Of a stretch of 64,000 bases of DNA, positions 11,401-22,715 are shown one piece after another. The stretch is from Daphnia pulex (Eukaryota; Arthropoda; Branchiopoda; Diplostraca; Daphniidae). The stretch is from the NCBI RefSeq assembly GCF_021134715.1, contig NC_060019.1, positions 2,046,001 to 2,110,000 on the forward strand, written 5' to 3'. A program made the position numbers and the translations under genes. How positions within the stretch are numbered: position 1 is the stretch's first letter; each line of letters opens with the position of its first letter. A model generated the notes under the pieces. That model was not told the origin of the DNA, made no database searches, and saw only the letters and a list, made by a program, of their open reading frames with translations.

Positions 11401-14400
11401 CGCAATCATGCTGGGAGGAATGGAAGAGTAGCCGAGAGAACCACCTGACGGTGTTTGATTGATGTAAATCAGTCAGTTGGAAAATACAAAACAATCAATG
11501 ATGGAAGAATTTCGCCATTTACATATTCCGAGGTGCGTCATTTTTTCTCCTCCCCCCCCCTAGCTCAATCGCTTATTCCACGCCCTGTGACAACCGACCT
11601 CGAAATTCCAGTTGGAAATAATATTTCAGAAGGAAACTACTGAGAACTATAAGAGGATGTTGAAATTGAATCAATTACCAACGGGTGGCGGCTCTGGGGT
11701 CGTCGTTGTAGTTGTTATTGTTGTTGTTGTTGTCGTCGTCGTCGGTGCTGGACGGTTGGTGTTGGTCCACGCAACGGAGCAACCCTCCTCGTCGTCGCCC
11801 TCTGGACAGTTGACGATTCCGTCGCACTGATGTTCCTCACAATAAGATAAACCGTTGGGTCCTCGGCATTTGGTTTTGATGTCGCCACGGCAGTCCAGCT
11901 CTTCCGGTGCTGAATCAGAATCTCCCGGTTGAGGAAAGTCCGGCACTACCAATAAAACATCATTCACCACCCAATATTATAATATGTCATTGAAATATTT
12001 AAAAAACCAAGAAATACAACAAAACAAACTGTGTGGAGAAAAGTGAAAAATTATTAGAGATACCAGGCCATGTAAAGAGCGAAGTTAAGGAGGAGTCGAC
12101 CTTTGTCTATTTTATCATTTCCCTTTATACGGCGGGTGTCTGTTGTTTATCTTTTTTTATTCCGATTGTGAGGATCGAGATGACAGCTGGATTTGAATTT
12201 GCTACATATGGATAAAGACTACAAAAAGCTGCTGCTGCTGCATCAACTCAGGTGTGATCGATTGATTGGAACAACAAACACAAATACCGGACGGGTGGTG
12301 GAGGTGTTGTTTTTCTGTGTTAGTAACACAATTAACTAGGCAAACAAATACAACACATAACATAAAACAAAATAACAGAAGAGAGAAGAAAAAAGGAGAG
12401 AAATGATGAAGAAATCCTCCTCTTCCCAAAAAAGGCCATTCCAACGCCCACCATTGTTATGGACGCGTGTGTCGGCCGGTCACGAAACAAAAAATTGGAA
12501 GGGGAAAAAAAACAGGCATAAGAAAGGTAAGAAATCAAAGACTTACCACGGCATCCTTCCTCATCGGATCCATCTTTGCAGTCGTCGAAGCCATTGCAAC
12601 GCTGCTCCAATGTGATGCATTGGCCATCCGATTTGCATTGAATCTCACAATCGTCTGGATACTGTACATATGGAGGAGGAGATGAAAGTGGACTAATGGC
12701 GGAATCTACAGACGACCATTCCATCCGATCGACAGATCAAATTCAAATCAAATCAAGTGACAAAACGAATACTGCTGCAGATCGATTTACCTTCGACGAC
12801 TCGGAACGTGAATCCCTCATCAGACTCGACGTAGAATGACCCAATTACGCCGTTTTGCACGGCTGAACGGAGAGTCGACTCGATGACTTTCACATCGTCA
12901 AAATCTTGCGATTCGATATCGAAATTGACTTTGGTCAACTGTCGTTGACTTGTCCGTCTTAAAAAGAGAAAATAGTCCTTTAAAAAAATCCCAAATAAAG
13001 AAACGTATACGCCAAGTTGAATACTTACTCGAATGTTTGGACATTGGTCGTCTGAGTGCCGGATACGTGCAGGTAAAGATAATCAACGGCAATGTTGAAA
13101 CGGTTCGCCATTTCACTAAAATCGCTGCTGTCTCGGTCGCCCAGCTTCTCATTGTACGGCTCCTGAACCAGCAACGAGCACCGGTACATCTCTGCAATAT
13201 CAAATCAAAAATTGGCGCCATTATTTTCAACCCACATTTTCGGGATAATAAATGTTGTATTTTACGTCGTGTGCCCATTCCAGCTCCACCTGGAAAAATA
13301 GGTGATGGAAGAATAATTTCTCCGTCTTCTGCTGATCCCGATCCATCGCCCAACATCAAGTCTTCATCATCGTCGTTAATTTTCAACACAGCCGGAACTT
13401 TCTTGTGGTTTTTCTTGCTGTGGTTGCTCTTATTGTGATTGTTGTTGTGCTTCTTATGGTTCGGTTCCAGTTGCTTCAAGTTGGCTCTGGCAACAACTTG
13501 ACTCTTCTTTTGAGCAACCGCCGCTTTGTGGTGATCGTGGTGTTGTTTTGCGTCTTTTTTCTCGTCTGTTTCAACGTGCTGTTGCTTGAAGGAGCCGAAA
13601 TTGCATTTCCACTCATCCTTGGCACAAGCTGGGTGGCGAATCATTAATCCAGAGAGAAATTAAAAAGAACAAAATCACATTAGCACGAGATCGTGAACTA
13701 AGCACCGCTGGCCAAAACTGGATGTAACGCATAGAAAATCCAATTTGGCAGCACTTAGCAAAACTGTTTACAGGGAAAGATGTATAAAATGAAATAAATG
13801 TTACCACAAATGATGATTAAAAACAAAACTTTTAGACATTTTCTGTTTTGGCAATAAATTCAATTTTCTTTTGACTGATTGAATGAGGAAAAATTCCGAC
13901 TGTGGATTCAAAGTGTCAAGGAAAAAGTGCTGAAATGTATGTAGCATCTCTTTCTATATTTACACCGTTGGACTTGTTACGAGAACGCTGGAATGAGTTG
14001 GTTAGCGGGGCCGAGGCAGAAAAGCAAATTAAATTTCAGATCCAGAATTTTAGATCAAATTTAAATTGATAAGAAACTGCCGCTCGGGTAAAAATAAGAA
14101 AAAGTTTTGTCACTTACGGCATCCGATTTCGTCGCTTCCGTCTTGGCAGTGCTCTCGGCTGTCACAGCGCTGAGTAATGGCGATGCAAGTCTTATCGATC
14201 TTGCACTGGAACTCGCCGGCCTGGCACGGTTCAGGTCCTGCAATGTACAACGTTGACGCATTTTCAATTCCGAAGTGAAATTTGAGAGTCTTTCATCGCA
14301 TGCTGATCCTCGTCGACAACTTTTTGATCTCACACTTAATCACACCCGACTTCACAGACTCTTAAACTCTCTCTCCTCTCCGTTTCATTATTCTGGTGTC

Positions 14401-15350
14401 CGGCGTCGTATTCTTATTATGTCATTTGAATTTTGGCGCCTCTCACAAACACTCGCCATGCACAAACACATAATACGTGTAAAACACAGCTGCAGCCAGA
14501 GTGCATTCTCTTTCAGTAACAATTAAATGTTGATTGGTTGTTGTTGTAAAGGACTGAGGGATAGGCCGGCGTCGTATCAGGACAGCCGACCATAAGCCAA
14601 GCCCATCCATATTAGACAGAAAAACGGAAATGCAAAACGGAAATGCGGGGCTCAACATTCGCTGAGCTTTTATAAACTTATTTAAACTCTTGATTTTTTA
14701 ATGTAATTTTTTAAGTAGCGGGTAACGTACCTGATGTCGGTGGTTGTGGGCAGTTCAACTCGTCGGAGATGTCGGGACAGTCGGCCCATCCGTCGCACTG
14801 CCCAGAGGCATCGTCCAGGCAAGTCAATCCGTCACTACATTGAAAGCCTTGGCAAGCGGCCGCTGTTGTCGGTGGTTCTGTAATAAACCAGTTCAGAGTT
14901 TTTATTAATTATTAATTAAACGAGTTGTTAATTAATTCAAAACTTTGAGGACACTATACACACACAAACACGACAAGCAAAAAATAAAACAAAATACACG
15001 AGTATGCGATTATCATCAGGACATTTTTTCCGGTGCGGATTCATCTGCAATTCCGCATTGTTGTTTTTTTGTTAGCCAAACTATAATGAAACACGTAAAA
15101 TTAAGACACCACCATAAAGTTATAAATGAGTTGTGTTTGATCGAAATGATCAAAACAGAACGACTGTTTTACTGCGTATATAGTGCGTACATTAGAACAA
15201 AAAATTCCTACCCGATTTAAGTGTGGAGAAAACATTTCTGGGAGAAGAGGATGATGATGTATCAATATAAAGAACATTCCGCCCGTATGCTGAACAATCA
15301 CAATAACATGAAAGGGCCAACACGGCAGTCAACACTTGCACTACCAGCAT
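8435..15350 (-). CDS. Perlecan-N-terminus-like LDLa/SEA protein with transmembrane helix
   Basis: Exons (minus): 15212-15350, 14731-14877, 14118-14237, 13290-13628, 13029-13191, 12791-12957, 12547-12705, 11679-11945, 11083-11199, about 9261-9394, 8792-8863, 8630-8720, 8435-8570. Signal peptide MLVVQVLTAVLALSCYCDC; two LDLa repeats; a partial LDLa start; a His/Lys/Asn-rich linker; an acidic SG site (GDGSGSAEDGE) like a glycosaminoglycan attachment site; an SEA domain; three LDLa repeats, one followed by a Thr-rich mucin-like stretch; a further LDLa lacking its first Cys; then a transmembrane helix (LAIVCGVVFPILALAIIFSV) and a tail of about 45 residues ending in TAA at 8,435. SG site, then SEA, then LDLa is the order of perlecan domains I-II, but no laminin or Ig modules follow. 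Most introns are phase 1. The 11,083 to 9,394 junction does not keep frame with the only acceptor I see, so an exon is probably missing there. Likely a cell-surface proteoglycan or receptor. Confidence 0.8.
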
Positions 15351-15639
15351 GACTGCAACTAAACAAAATAACAATGGTTTCCCGCTAACAACTTTGTGTG
15401 TCTATAGTGTTCAAGATTAACTGTGGAATGGACTCAAGTTTAGCGACTAAATAATACTCGGCGATGCAGACTGTGAAGAGCGAGAGAATATAGATAAAGA
15501 AGTGTGCAACCAGTTCAAAGTTAATATCAAACATAAAAGTTTCGAAAAAAGTTTTTGTACTGGAAAGGAACGTTTTATCTTGGTTGGCTGGGTTTTTTTC
15601 TTTGCTGACCGCTACCGCAATTGATTTGACGACGCTAAA

Positions 15640-16207
15640 CGACGCGATAACTATTTGACAAAATTAATTGGAACATAGTCGGCACGGGAGAAAAACTATG
15701 CAATTTATTTAGAATAATCCCATTGATCATACTTTTTATTAAATATAGTCCTATACTAGATTCAAAATACTTTCGTTTGACAACATTTTGATTTTGACTT
15801 TGAAGGGATTTCCTTGAACGATAGTTTTCCATTTGAGTATCTAGATACTTGCGTGTAACCTGTTGCATCTCAAGAATTTTTTTGCGGATACCGGTAACCG
15901 GGCATTGTTCTTCCGTAAGACAGTGCTGAGTTTCAAACGGACCTTGGCGAGTTCTCTCCAGCGTGTCGAGGTAAGCACAGCTGTTTAAAACGGTTTAAAA
16001 CTAAAATCCCAATAAATGTCTGGGTGGCTTATTCTAATCAAAATCAATCATACACTCACCAATTCCTAAATCATGGACTAAGCTTTGTACATAGAATCCT
16101 TTGCAACAAGAAAGTTCAAATGTAAGCTCTTGGGAGGAGCAAACTCAACAACGGTAAAGTCGTAAGAAGTCACCAATCTTGGCTTCGGACCTACCGGAAC
16201 TCCCTCT
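15640..16207 (-). pseudogene. TruB-type pseudouridine synthase C-terminal fragment (TRUB1-like), frameshifted
   Basis: Two exon-like pieces. The right one (about 16,060-16,207) encodes PRLVTSYDFTVVEFAPPKS in one frame and, one frame over, TFELSCCKGFYVQSLVHDLG. The latter matches the TruB motif in which a conserved Gly-[FT]-Tyr and an R/Q-S-L-x-[HS]-D-[LI]-G segment bind the RNA. The left one (about 15,850-15,980) encodes AYLDTLERTRQGPF, matching the L-x-R-T-[RK]-x-G-x-F block at the end of the family. Frame changes inside the first exon and between exons, and no catalytic N-terminal part, argue for a dead fragment. The family makes tRNA U55 pseudouridine. The assignment is from motif memory. 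Confidence 0.6.
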
Positions 16208-17125
16208 CTGAATAAACAATACCATTCAAGAAATACTGCTTCATATTGCCAAGAAATGATAGTTAACAATAATTTACCTGGCTAGGTCAGACAACTAACG
16301 TTAATTATTACCATATTCCAGCAACCGGGATCAAACCTATCTTGCTTATCACCATAATAATCAATGCTTGACACACTAACCCACGAATCATCGATGTCGT
16401 CAAAGTTTCGCCAAAGGTTACAAACAGGGCCTATGAAATATAATTAGGCAAATTAAACCAAAATTGACAAATCCTGTAATTACTAATATCGGGGTTGCTT
16501 TATAGCCACTAGTTGAAGCTGATAATCCGGCCTAAAATAATACAGAATAAAAATTTATTTTCAAAAATTAGGTTGATCATATTAATGTTTTACAAACTAC
16601 AGAAGTACGCACTATGGGTCTACCAGTCAGATTCAAAAGAGTTCCAAATTCAGGGCTACCTTTATTAAATTTTTAATAAAATTTGCACATATTTTCATTA
16701 AAAAGACATATTTGGAATACCTGATTTATCCATTTCAGAATGATCTGCATAGCATCCATCAAGATTAACATAATCACCACCCACCCATTCAGCAAAAGTT
16801 TTGGAATCAGTTAAATGAGTGAGAATCCCTGGATATCCTGTAAAACATTTAAGTAAACAAATAAATTCACATACAGAATCAATATGAAGTCATTTCCAAC
16901 CACCTCGTCAACAAGTAAGAGTTCCATAGTCTTCATACATTCCAAATTTTAAACCTTTAGAATGAATCTTTAAAAAATATATTACTATGGGGGAAAAAAA
17001 GATGACGGAATATCAAAAAGTATGAATTTTGATCAAATCAGAAATCACATAGTCAGCAAGTGCTTTGATTCCACTATAGGGAATCTAGTAGCATCAGCTT
17101 GGAGTTGCCCGATAATAATCAAGTC

Positions 17126-17311
17126 TGTGATGATATGCCATCTGGCAACACGGCACCCATCGGCTCTATATATAGGAGAGGACCCCCTCCCTATCTCTCT
17201 GTCTCACTCTGACTCCCACTCAGTCTCTGTCTGCTCTCCACAGAGCATTGGTCGTCCCAATATACTGAATCGAGCCGCAATCTCTCTCTCTCTTTATTCG
17301 ACTTCATCACA
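17126..17311 (+). repeat. 5' LTR (186 bp)
   Basis: Starts TGTGATGATATGCC and ends CGACTTCATCACA. It contains a TATA-like CTATATATAGG about 45 bp in, followed by CT-rich sequence. I see no difference from the 3' LTR. Confidence 0.93.
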
Positions 17312-17878
17312 TGGCGCAGTTGGTGGTCGTTTCAGTAAAGGTACATTTATCGTGCAATTCTTGTGACAATTTATTGGCGTTAATTTTTCGACCAGAGTGT
17401 GTGTGAACTGCAGTTTTTGTGTTGTCGCGACAGTTCCATCACGACCGCATGGCTGCGCACGGCACTACCCAGTTGACTAGTGAGTATTGTGTGGCCTAAC
17501 ATTTTTTGCCCGCCATTGTTTCGATTTGATCGGATGAAGACATTCGTGCATCCGTGTTCATCTAAAGCATCTTACATTTAACTGTTAATTGGAGTCGAAT
17601 TTCTCGCTCACGTTGGTCTGTTTCATGATAGCGATCGTGATTTATTGGCCATTGGGCAGTTTTTTGAACATTTTTTCGCCATGCTTTCGTTGGTTCTTGT
17701 CATGGTAGCTATCGTGATTGATGGGCCACTGAGCAGTGCAGTTTGAGTTTTTGTTCCCACGTTACAGTGTTAGTGGCCAGCAACAAGCATCCAATTTGTG
17801 TTTCATGTTTCTCTCTTCAAGCTGGAGAACGAGAATAGTGGGCTTGACATTGGCTGGCTTTGGAGCAATTACTACAAC

Positions 17879-18712
17879 ATGGCGAATGCGGCTTTTAAGC
17901 CGTATGGTAAACCTCCACCTTTTGACTTAGATGAATACAAGGACTCGTTTGAATTATGGCACAAGAAATGGACGATTTTTCTTAGCCTGTCGACGATTGA
18001 TTCGGCGCTGGACGCAGGTCAGCGGGCCGTATACAAGGCTCACACGCTGCTATCGTGCCTGTCAACCGACACACTCCAAGCGGTTCTATCCATGGGCTTA
18101 ACCGACACGCAGCTTGACAACCACACGGTCATCATCGACCACCTCCGTACTCGTTGCAATGCCGGCCGCAACCGCCACGTGTGGCGCCAACAGTTCGCGG
18201 CAAAGACACAAGGCGTGCAACAATCAGCAGACGATTGGTTGTGTGAGTTGCGGGACTTAGCTCGGAAATGTGAATTCGCGACGGATTGTTGTGCGAATTG
18301 TGAAAAAACTCGTATTTTAGGCCAACTTATATTCGGCGTTGAAAGCGATGAAGTGCGAGTGAAACTCCTTGAACAAGGTGCGGCTTTATCGCTGGATCAA
18401 GCGCTGACTATTATTCGGACAGCTGAAGCCTCCAACAAGCAATCAAAAAACTTGAAGACCGGAGATGCAGCAGCGATCCAAGGCACTACTTCAAACTACA
18501 GGCGATCTAAGCAGATGTCGGACCGACCACCACCTCGTGAAACGGACAAACCGTCCGAAGGTGACAGTGAATTGGACTTCGACAAGTTTACGGGCTGCTG
18601 GAACTGTGGCTCAAAATCGCGGTGTAAACCCTTGACGGCCTGCCCGGCCCAAGGTAGAAAGTGTAAACGATGTGGTAAGCCCAATCATTACGCTCAAGTG
18701 TGCCGTACTTAA
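17879..18712 (+). CDS. LTR-retrotransposon Gag (277 aa) with zinc knuckle
   Basis: Capsid/nucleocapsid protein of the LTR element. I start at the first in-frame ATG (ACAACATGGCG); the open frame extends further 5' without ATG. The N-terminal two thirds are helical and capsid-like (FDLDEYKDSFELWHKKWTIF; QQSADDWLCELRDLARKC). The C-terminus holds a degenerate Cys cluster (CWNCGSKSRC) and a standard CX2CX4HX4C knuckle (CKRCGKPNHYAQVC) just before the stop. Gag would package element RNA; with no pol it cannot replicate alone. The frame is uninterrupted, in keeping with a young copy. Confidence 0.85.
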   Translation: MANAAFKPYGKPPPFDLDEYKDSFELWHKKWTIFLSLSTIDSALDAGQRAVYKAHTLLSCLSTDTLQAVLSMGLTDTQLDNHTVIIDHLRTRCNAGRNRHVWRQQFAAKTQGVQQSADDWLCELRDLARKCEFATDCCANCEKTRILGQLIFGVESDEVRVKLLEQGAALSLDQALTIIRTAEASNKQSKNLKTGDAAAIQGTTSNYRRSKQMSDRPPPRETDKPSEGDSELDFDKFTGCWNCGSKSRCKPLTACPAQGRKCKRCGKPNHYAQVCRT

Positions 18713-18758
18713 ATCTACTACCCCTGAACATCCCCGAACGCGCGTTGAACAGTTTATA

Positions 18759-19090
18759 GTGCATACAGCGCTATCGATGTGACTCGTTTTTTGCGACGCA
18801 TCCCCCACGTGACGGACGGATTTGGTTCTCATCGTGCATACAGCACGAACGGTGCGACTCGTTCTCTTCGACGCACCCACACCCTCATCACATGGCGTAC
18901 ATTTAATTGTGCATACAGCATGATTGGTGTGACTCGTTTTTTTCGACACATCTCCCACGTGACAAACAGTTTGTTTTTGTTTTATGTTCGTGCGTACAGC
19001 ACAACAGGGTGACTCGTGTTTTCATCGACACACCCACCCCGTCACAGTTATTTTTTTGGTCCGTTTGTGCATACAGCACCCCCACCACGT
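18759..19090 (+). repeat. ~77-bp tandem repeats (4+ units) inside the LTR element
   Basis: Units start with GTGCATACAGC or GTGCGTACAGC at about 18,759, 18,834, 18,909, 18,990 and 19,067. Each has a TGACTCGT...CGACRCA core and a CCCACGTGAC- or CCGTCAC-like end. Spacing is 75-81 bp. The block sits between gag and the 3' LTR, where pol is expected. It could be a packaging, export or polyadenylation element; none of these is shown. Confidence 0.8.
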
Positions 19091-19566
19091 TGCAGTTTAC
19101 GTGGCGGAAGTTAATTTTTCGTGAGCAGCCTCCCGACGCTTCCATATTTCATCCAGCACTTGGCGCCATCTCGCGTCGAATTTTGAAGTTGGAACCAAAC
19201 GACGATCCTAACATCGCCTGGCTGTTTTCTCACCATGGACCTTCCCGACCTTGATGACAACAACACCATCATCATTCTTCTCAGTGGACGCGGTAGCAAC
19301 CGACACAACGACGACGCCGCCCATCGACGCCAAAACTGGCCGCTGGTATTGCAGCTCCAACCATCCGACGTCGGTCAACCACCTCCGCCAACCGGAACAT
19401 CATTTTTTTTCCCAGCCGAGAAGACACATTGACACCCATCTCATTCGCATGTTTACTTATTCATGGTTATGTGTGTATTGTGTGTTACCAGTTGGTGCAT
19501 GTTTCTTTAAAATCTTAAAGAGCAAAGTTAACTATGCTGTGTTATCTTTGCTCATTGAAAGGGGCG

Positions 19567-19752
19567 TGTGATGATATGCCATCTGGCAACACGGCACCCA
19601 TCGGCTCTATATATAGGAGAGGACCCCCTCCCTATCTCTCTGTCTCACTCTGACTCCCACTCAGTCTCTGTCTGCTCTCCACAGAGCATTGGTCGTCCCA
19701 ATATACTGAATCGAGCCGCAATCTCTCTCTCTCTTTATTCGACTTCATCACA
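19567..19752 (+). repeat. 3' LTR (186 bp)
   Basis: Same sequence as the 5' LTR as far as I can compare by eye. It is preceded by a short purine-rich tract and followed by target duplicate AAGTC at 19,753-19,757. Confidence 0.93.
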
Positions 19753-20299
19753 AAGTCAACAATCATCCAATGAAATTATATTGTAACCAGCACTTAAATA
19801 TCCTTCAGATACCATAATATCAGCCATCTTCACTAAATGTTCAATGTTGAAACTTGAAATAAATCTTAAAAAACAAAAATACTTGTGTAGACCAAAAAGT
19901 AACTGTCTAAAGCAATGCATACCTAAGACAGATTTCAGGATCATTTTTGCAGTCTGAATTACGATGAAAACTTTCCCATGCAAGCAAGCTGATAACATTT
20001 GAAATAAAATCCTATAGCTTGTGTAGCTTTAATGCCAACAACTTACCCATCCCATGGGAGGAGTTTGAGCTAATATCCATTTTCAAGTGCATCTCCACAA
20101 ACCAAAGAGCAGATTATTCCAGCCAAGATGGTTAACTTCATCATAATTATTGCATCAAATTTCTTGATGCTTGCTGTAAATTGTAATTAACAGTAGACTA
20201 TTCTAAATAATAAAACAGCTCAACTAATCTCAACTGATTAAATCAATATTAAATCAAAGAAGCTTACGAAAGGAAATAGTTTCGAGTATTTTACCATGT

Positions 20300-20625
20300 T
20301 TGACACTTGGAAAAATTGAAACTGTTGGTAGCAGACGACATAGACATCTAGCGGCTTAACATGTTTAAGAGGAACGGGTGGGAGAGCATGGCCTACTCTA
20401 TGGTTAAGGCCTGTAGACTTGTATCCACTGCCATGAAGGCGAGAGGCGTGGCCAAATTCCCTAGCCCTGTCCCTGTGAGAGCCAATCAGGCGAAAAATGG
20501 AGGTTACAACTTCGCCATCTGGTGTTTTAAGATGTAAATTTCGTTGTAAACTAAATAACAAATTGTTAGATGCCACGAAATGCGTTTTTCCTACTAAGTT
20601 CAACAGCAGATGTTGAGGAAAACGA
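20300..20625 (+). repeat. SINE family 2 head plus inverted-repeat arm
   Basis: The head GTAGCAGACGACATAGACATCTAGCGG at 20,325-20,355 also occurs at about 58,253-58,280 and inverted at about 27,780-27,808. The following 20,370-20,540 (TGGTTAAGGCCTGTA, TGAAGGCGAGAGG, GAGCCAATCAG, GGAGGTTACAACTTCGCCATCTG) is the inverse of 20,860-21,010. Confidence 0.65.
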
Positions 20626-20744
20626 CTAAATAGGGTAAAAAAGACATTTGCATAATTCCAGCAAAATTTTTCGAATAAATTATTCCGTGAAACACAACCT
20701 TTGTTATAAACTGCAAATTAAAAAGTTACCTCCCAACCAAGAAT

Positions 20745-20805
20745 TGAACGCCGTACCATGGTGTGGTGGCTGACTTCGCTATCCATACGGCTACCATTGC
20801 TATGA
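20745..20805 (-). repeat. tRNA-like sequence, probably SINE-derived
   Basis: On the minus strand it reads like a tRNA body with an A-box-like stretch (GGTAGCCGTATGGATAGC) and a B-box-like CGTTCAATTCT. The flanking arms do not form a clean acceptor stem, so I do not call a tRNA gene. Confidence 0.35.
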
Positions 20806-20859
20806 AATACGTTGAAAAATTTATTATATCAAGCTACCTAACCATTCTAACGAGATAGC

Positions 20860-21085
20860 AGTATTGAACGACAGATGGCGAAGTTGTAACCTCCATTTTT
20901 CGTCTGATTGGCTCTTGCCCGGGGAAAGGATAGGGAATTTGGCAGATCCTCTCGCCTTCATGGGGCAGGATTCAAGTTTACAGGCCTTAACCATTAAGTA
21001 GGCCATGGGGAGAGTCGACTTAGGCGTCAGTTGGTACACATGTTACATTTGGACTCCGAGTTCGATTCCACATCCGGGCAATACT
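20860..21085 (+). repeat. Inverted-repeat arm and SINE family 2 tRNA-like part
   Basis: 20,860-21,010 is the inverse of 20,370-20,540. It runs into a tRNA-like segment with TTAGGCGTCAGT and B box GAGTTCGATTCC followed by ACATCCGGGC. The same tRNA-like tail occurs at 58,300-58,385. Confidence 0.65.
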
Positions 21086-21089
21086 AATT

Positions 21090-22600
21090 ATTAATGGCTA
21101 TTTAAAACTATTGATATGTTCTAGTGAACAAGGGGTACCAACTCCTTTCTGAAGAGGCGAGACAATCTTAGGCGGTGATACCGTAAAGGTTTATCTCGCA
21201 ATACTCGACTTCATTCAACAGTAATAGAAAAGATCCCCACTTTCATGTGGGTAATCCCATCCTCAGGGGTGGGTGTGTAGGCCCGAGTCTGAGAGGAAAA
21301 AAGAACTCGATTTAGGATTGAAGCACTTCTATAACTGAAAGTGTGTGAACACTGGGTTGCTTGCAACGAATATAGTTTGAAAAGTGTATTACTCCCTTCC
21401 TAAATTGATGTACATCTGTGAAGTGTACCGGCTCAGCTGATGTCAGGGATTGATTGTCAGACTACTGACCCACCTGACCTCGTAGGGTTGTTGAAGTTTA
21501 GCATTAGAGATATCAATACTACTAATACTTAGTAAACTTTTGTTTTTCTAAAATTCTAGTAAAATAATAAAATTAAAAAAAAATAATATAGAATTTTTCA
21601 GTGATTCTCAGGATCTGATTATCAATGTAGCAAAAAAAATAAAGATGTTGAGAACGAAAAAGATCTTTATAGAGTACTACCAAAAGACAACATGAATGAT
21701 GGCATTTAATAACCTTGTGATACCTTCCATATGGAGATTCATTTTTTCAAAAGAATCGAAGGTAAGATAAGAGAACCTATTTATGTTTTTTTAAAGAAAT
21801 TCGAGTAGCACATCGAAGACAAGAAAAGTTACACAGTCTAGTCTAGAAGATTTAATGGAGAAATAATGAGCGCGGTCAATTCTAACTATTTAGACATTTT
21901 TCGTTAAGATTAAAGTCGACGATAAAAGCTGGGTTAATAAATCGCACGAGGTCATGTCATGTGGTCTCTTTTAACTACTCGTCGCGTCTTGTACTTCTTT
22001 ATATGCCATGATTTCTGCTGTGATTTGTTTGCATGTTTTCTGTTCCTGGAAACATAAACGAAAAATGGCAAAATTGCAAACAAACCCCACCAATTTGAAT
22101 TAGTTCATCTTCTTAAGGAAATAATACTCGCACGTATAAGCTCACTTTCCAGGATGCAATTTCAGAAAAAAAAAAGATAATAATACTACACTGTCAAATA
22201 CAGCTAAGAATCAGCGTCTATAAGTCGTTACCCATTGAATACAGATTGCTTCGTGTGTGATTTACTGATTTACATTGAGTCTCCTACGTCATGCAGTTTG
22301 CAGGTTACAGTTAAATTTTGACGACATCTAAAACAGTTTGAGAGTATGGGTTTTGTACTTAAACCGACTTAAACAGAGGGCTAAAACATTGTATTAAATT
22401 TTGCAACAAAACTAAATCGAATGCGGAATTTGTTGTCAAAGCATGCGGAATGCATGGTCATTTACTGGTACTTTCTCATTTTTAGCTAAATTCGTGAACG
22501 CATTATCTTGAAATATTTTTGGATATCTGAGGGAGGGGAGGGGAGGGTATAGGCTAGTAAAGATGATTTTCGGAATTCATGTTAAGTAATTCTGATTCAC
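21090..22600. other. Intergenic, repeat relics; no gene seen
   Basis: Contains fragments repeated elsewhere: 21,450-21,520 (ACTACTGACCCACCTGACC, CGTAGGGTTG) recurs at about 28,090-28,150, and a GGTGATACCGTAAAG piece near 21,175 recurs near 28,255. About 21,760-21,815 is the inverse of 27,955-28,030. No coding signal that I trust. Confidence 0.45.
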
Positions 22601-22715
22601 ACCGGTTCCTAAAATTATCTAATTTCGGAGTGTTGTGATAGTAAAACGTAAAATTCTTTCATTTTGTTAAGCATGGCTATTAACAAATTCACATTGTGAA
22701 TCCTCTGATGTGTAC

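Larger units (their letters stand above)
17126..19752 (+). mobile_element. Non-autonomous LTR retrotransposon (gag only), identical LTRs, 5-bp TSD
   Basis: Flanked by AAGTC at 17,121-17,125 and 19,753-19,757. LTRs are 186 bp, begin TG, end CA and match at every base I compared. A primer-binding-like TGGCGCAGTTGG follows the 5' LTR directly and a purine-rich GAAAGGGGCG precedes the 3' LTR. Inside are one gag ORF and a block of tandem repeats, but no protease, reverse transcriptase, RNase H or integrase. It interrupts an exon of the alpha-galactosidase relic. Identical LTRs point to a recent insertion that used proteins supplied in trans. Confidence 0.93.
16310..20144 (-). pseudogene. Alpha-galactosidase (GH27) pseudogene, split by an LTR element
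   Basis: GH27 landmarks in order (minus): signal peptide MMKLTILAGIICSLVCG at 20,144; AQTPPMGW; a DCKNDPEICL exon; MADIMVSEGY...IISLDDC ending at about 19,758; then, past the 2.6-kb LTR insertion, QADATRFP, KGLKFGMYEDYGTLTC, GYPGILTHLTDSKTFAEW, YVNLDGCYADHSEMDKS, CNLWRNFDDIDDSW and IDYYGDKQDRFDP. The YVNLDGC segment is where the family has its catalytic Asp. Lesions independent of the insertion: a 2-bp frameshift in the first exon before LAQTPP, stop codons after LDDC and after GTLTC, frame changes after RFP and near the PDYQLQ piece, and loss of most of the GHWNDPD motif (GCW remains). Lysosomal glycosidase ancestry is firm; function is lost. Confidence 0.85.

Noticed and set aside
11700-11745. 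Non-coding GTT/GTC microsatellite
   Set aside because: It reads in frame as the Thr-rich linker of the LDLa/SEA gene, so it is kept as coding.
12202-12444. Minus-strand hydrophobic frame beside an LDLa exon
   Set aside because: Intron sequence downstream of the donor at 12,547; no domain and no splice support.
18759-19090. CRISPR-like array
   Set aside because: Repeats are about 77 bp, diverged, have no uniform spacers, and lie inside a eukaryotic LTR element.
20985-21080. tRNA gene
   Set aside because: A/B-box-like sequence present but no acceptor-stem pairing, and the unit is repeated with a common tail, so it is SINE.
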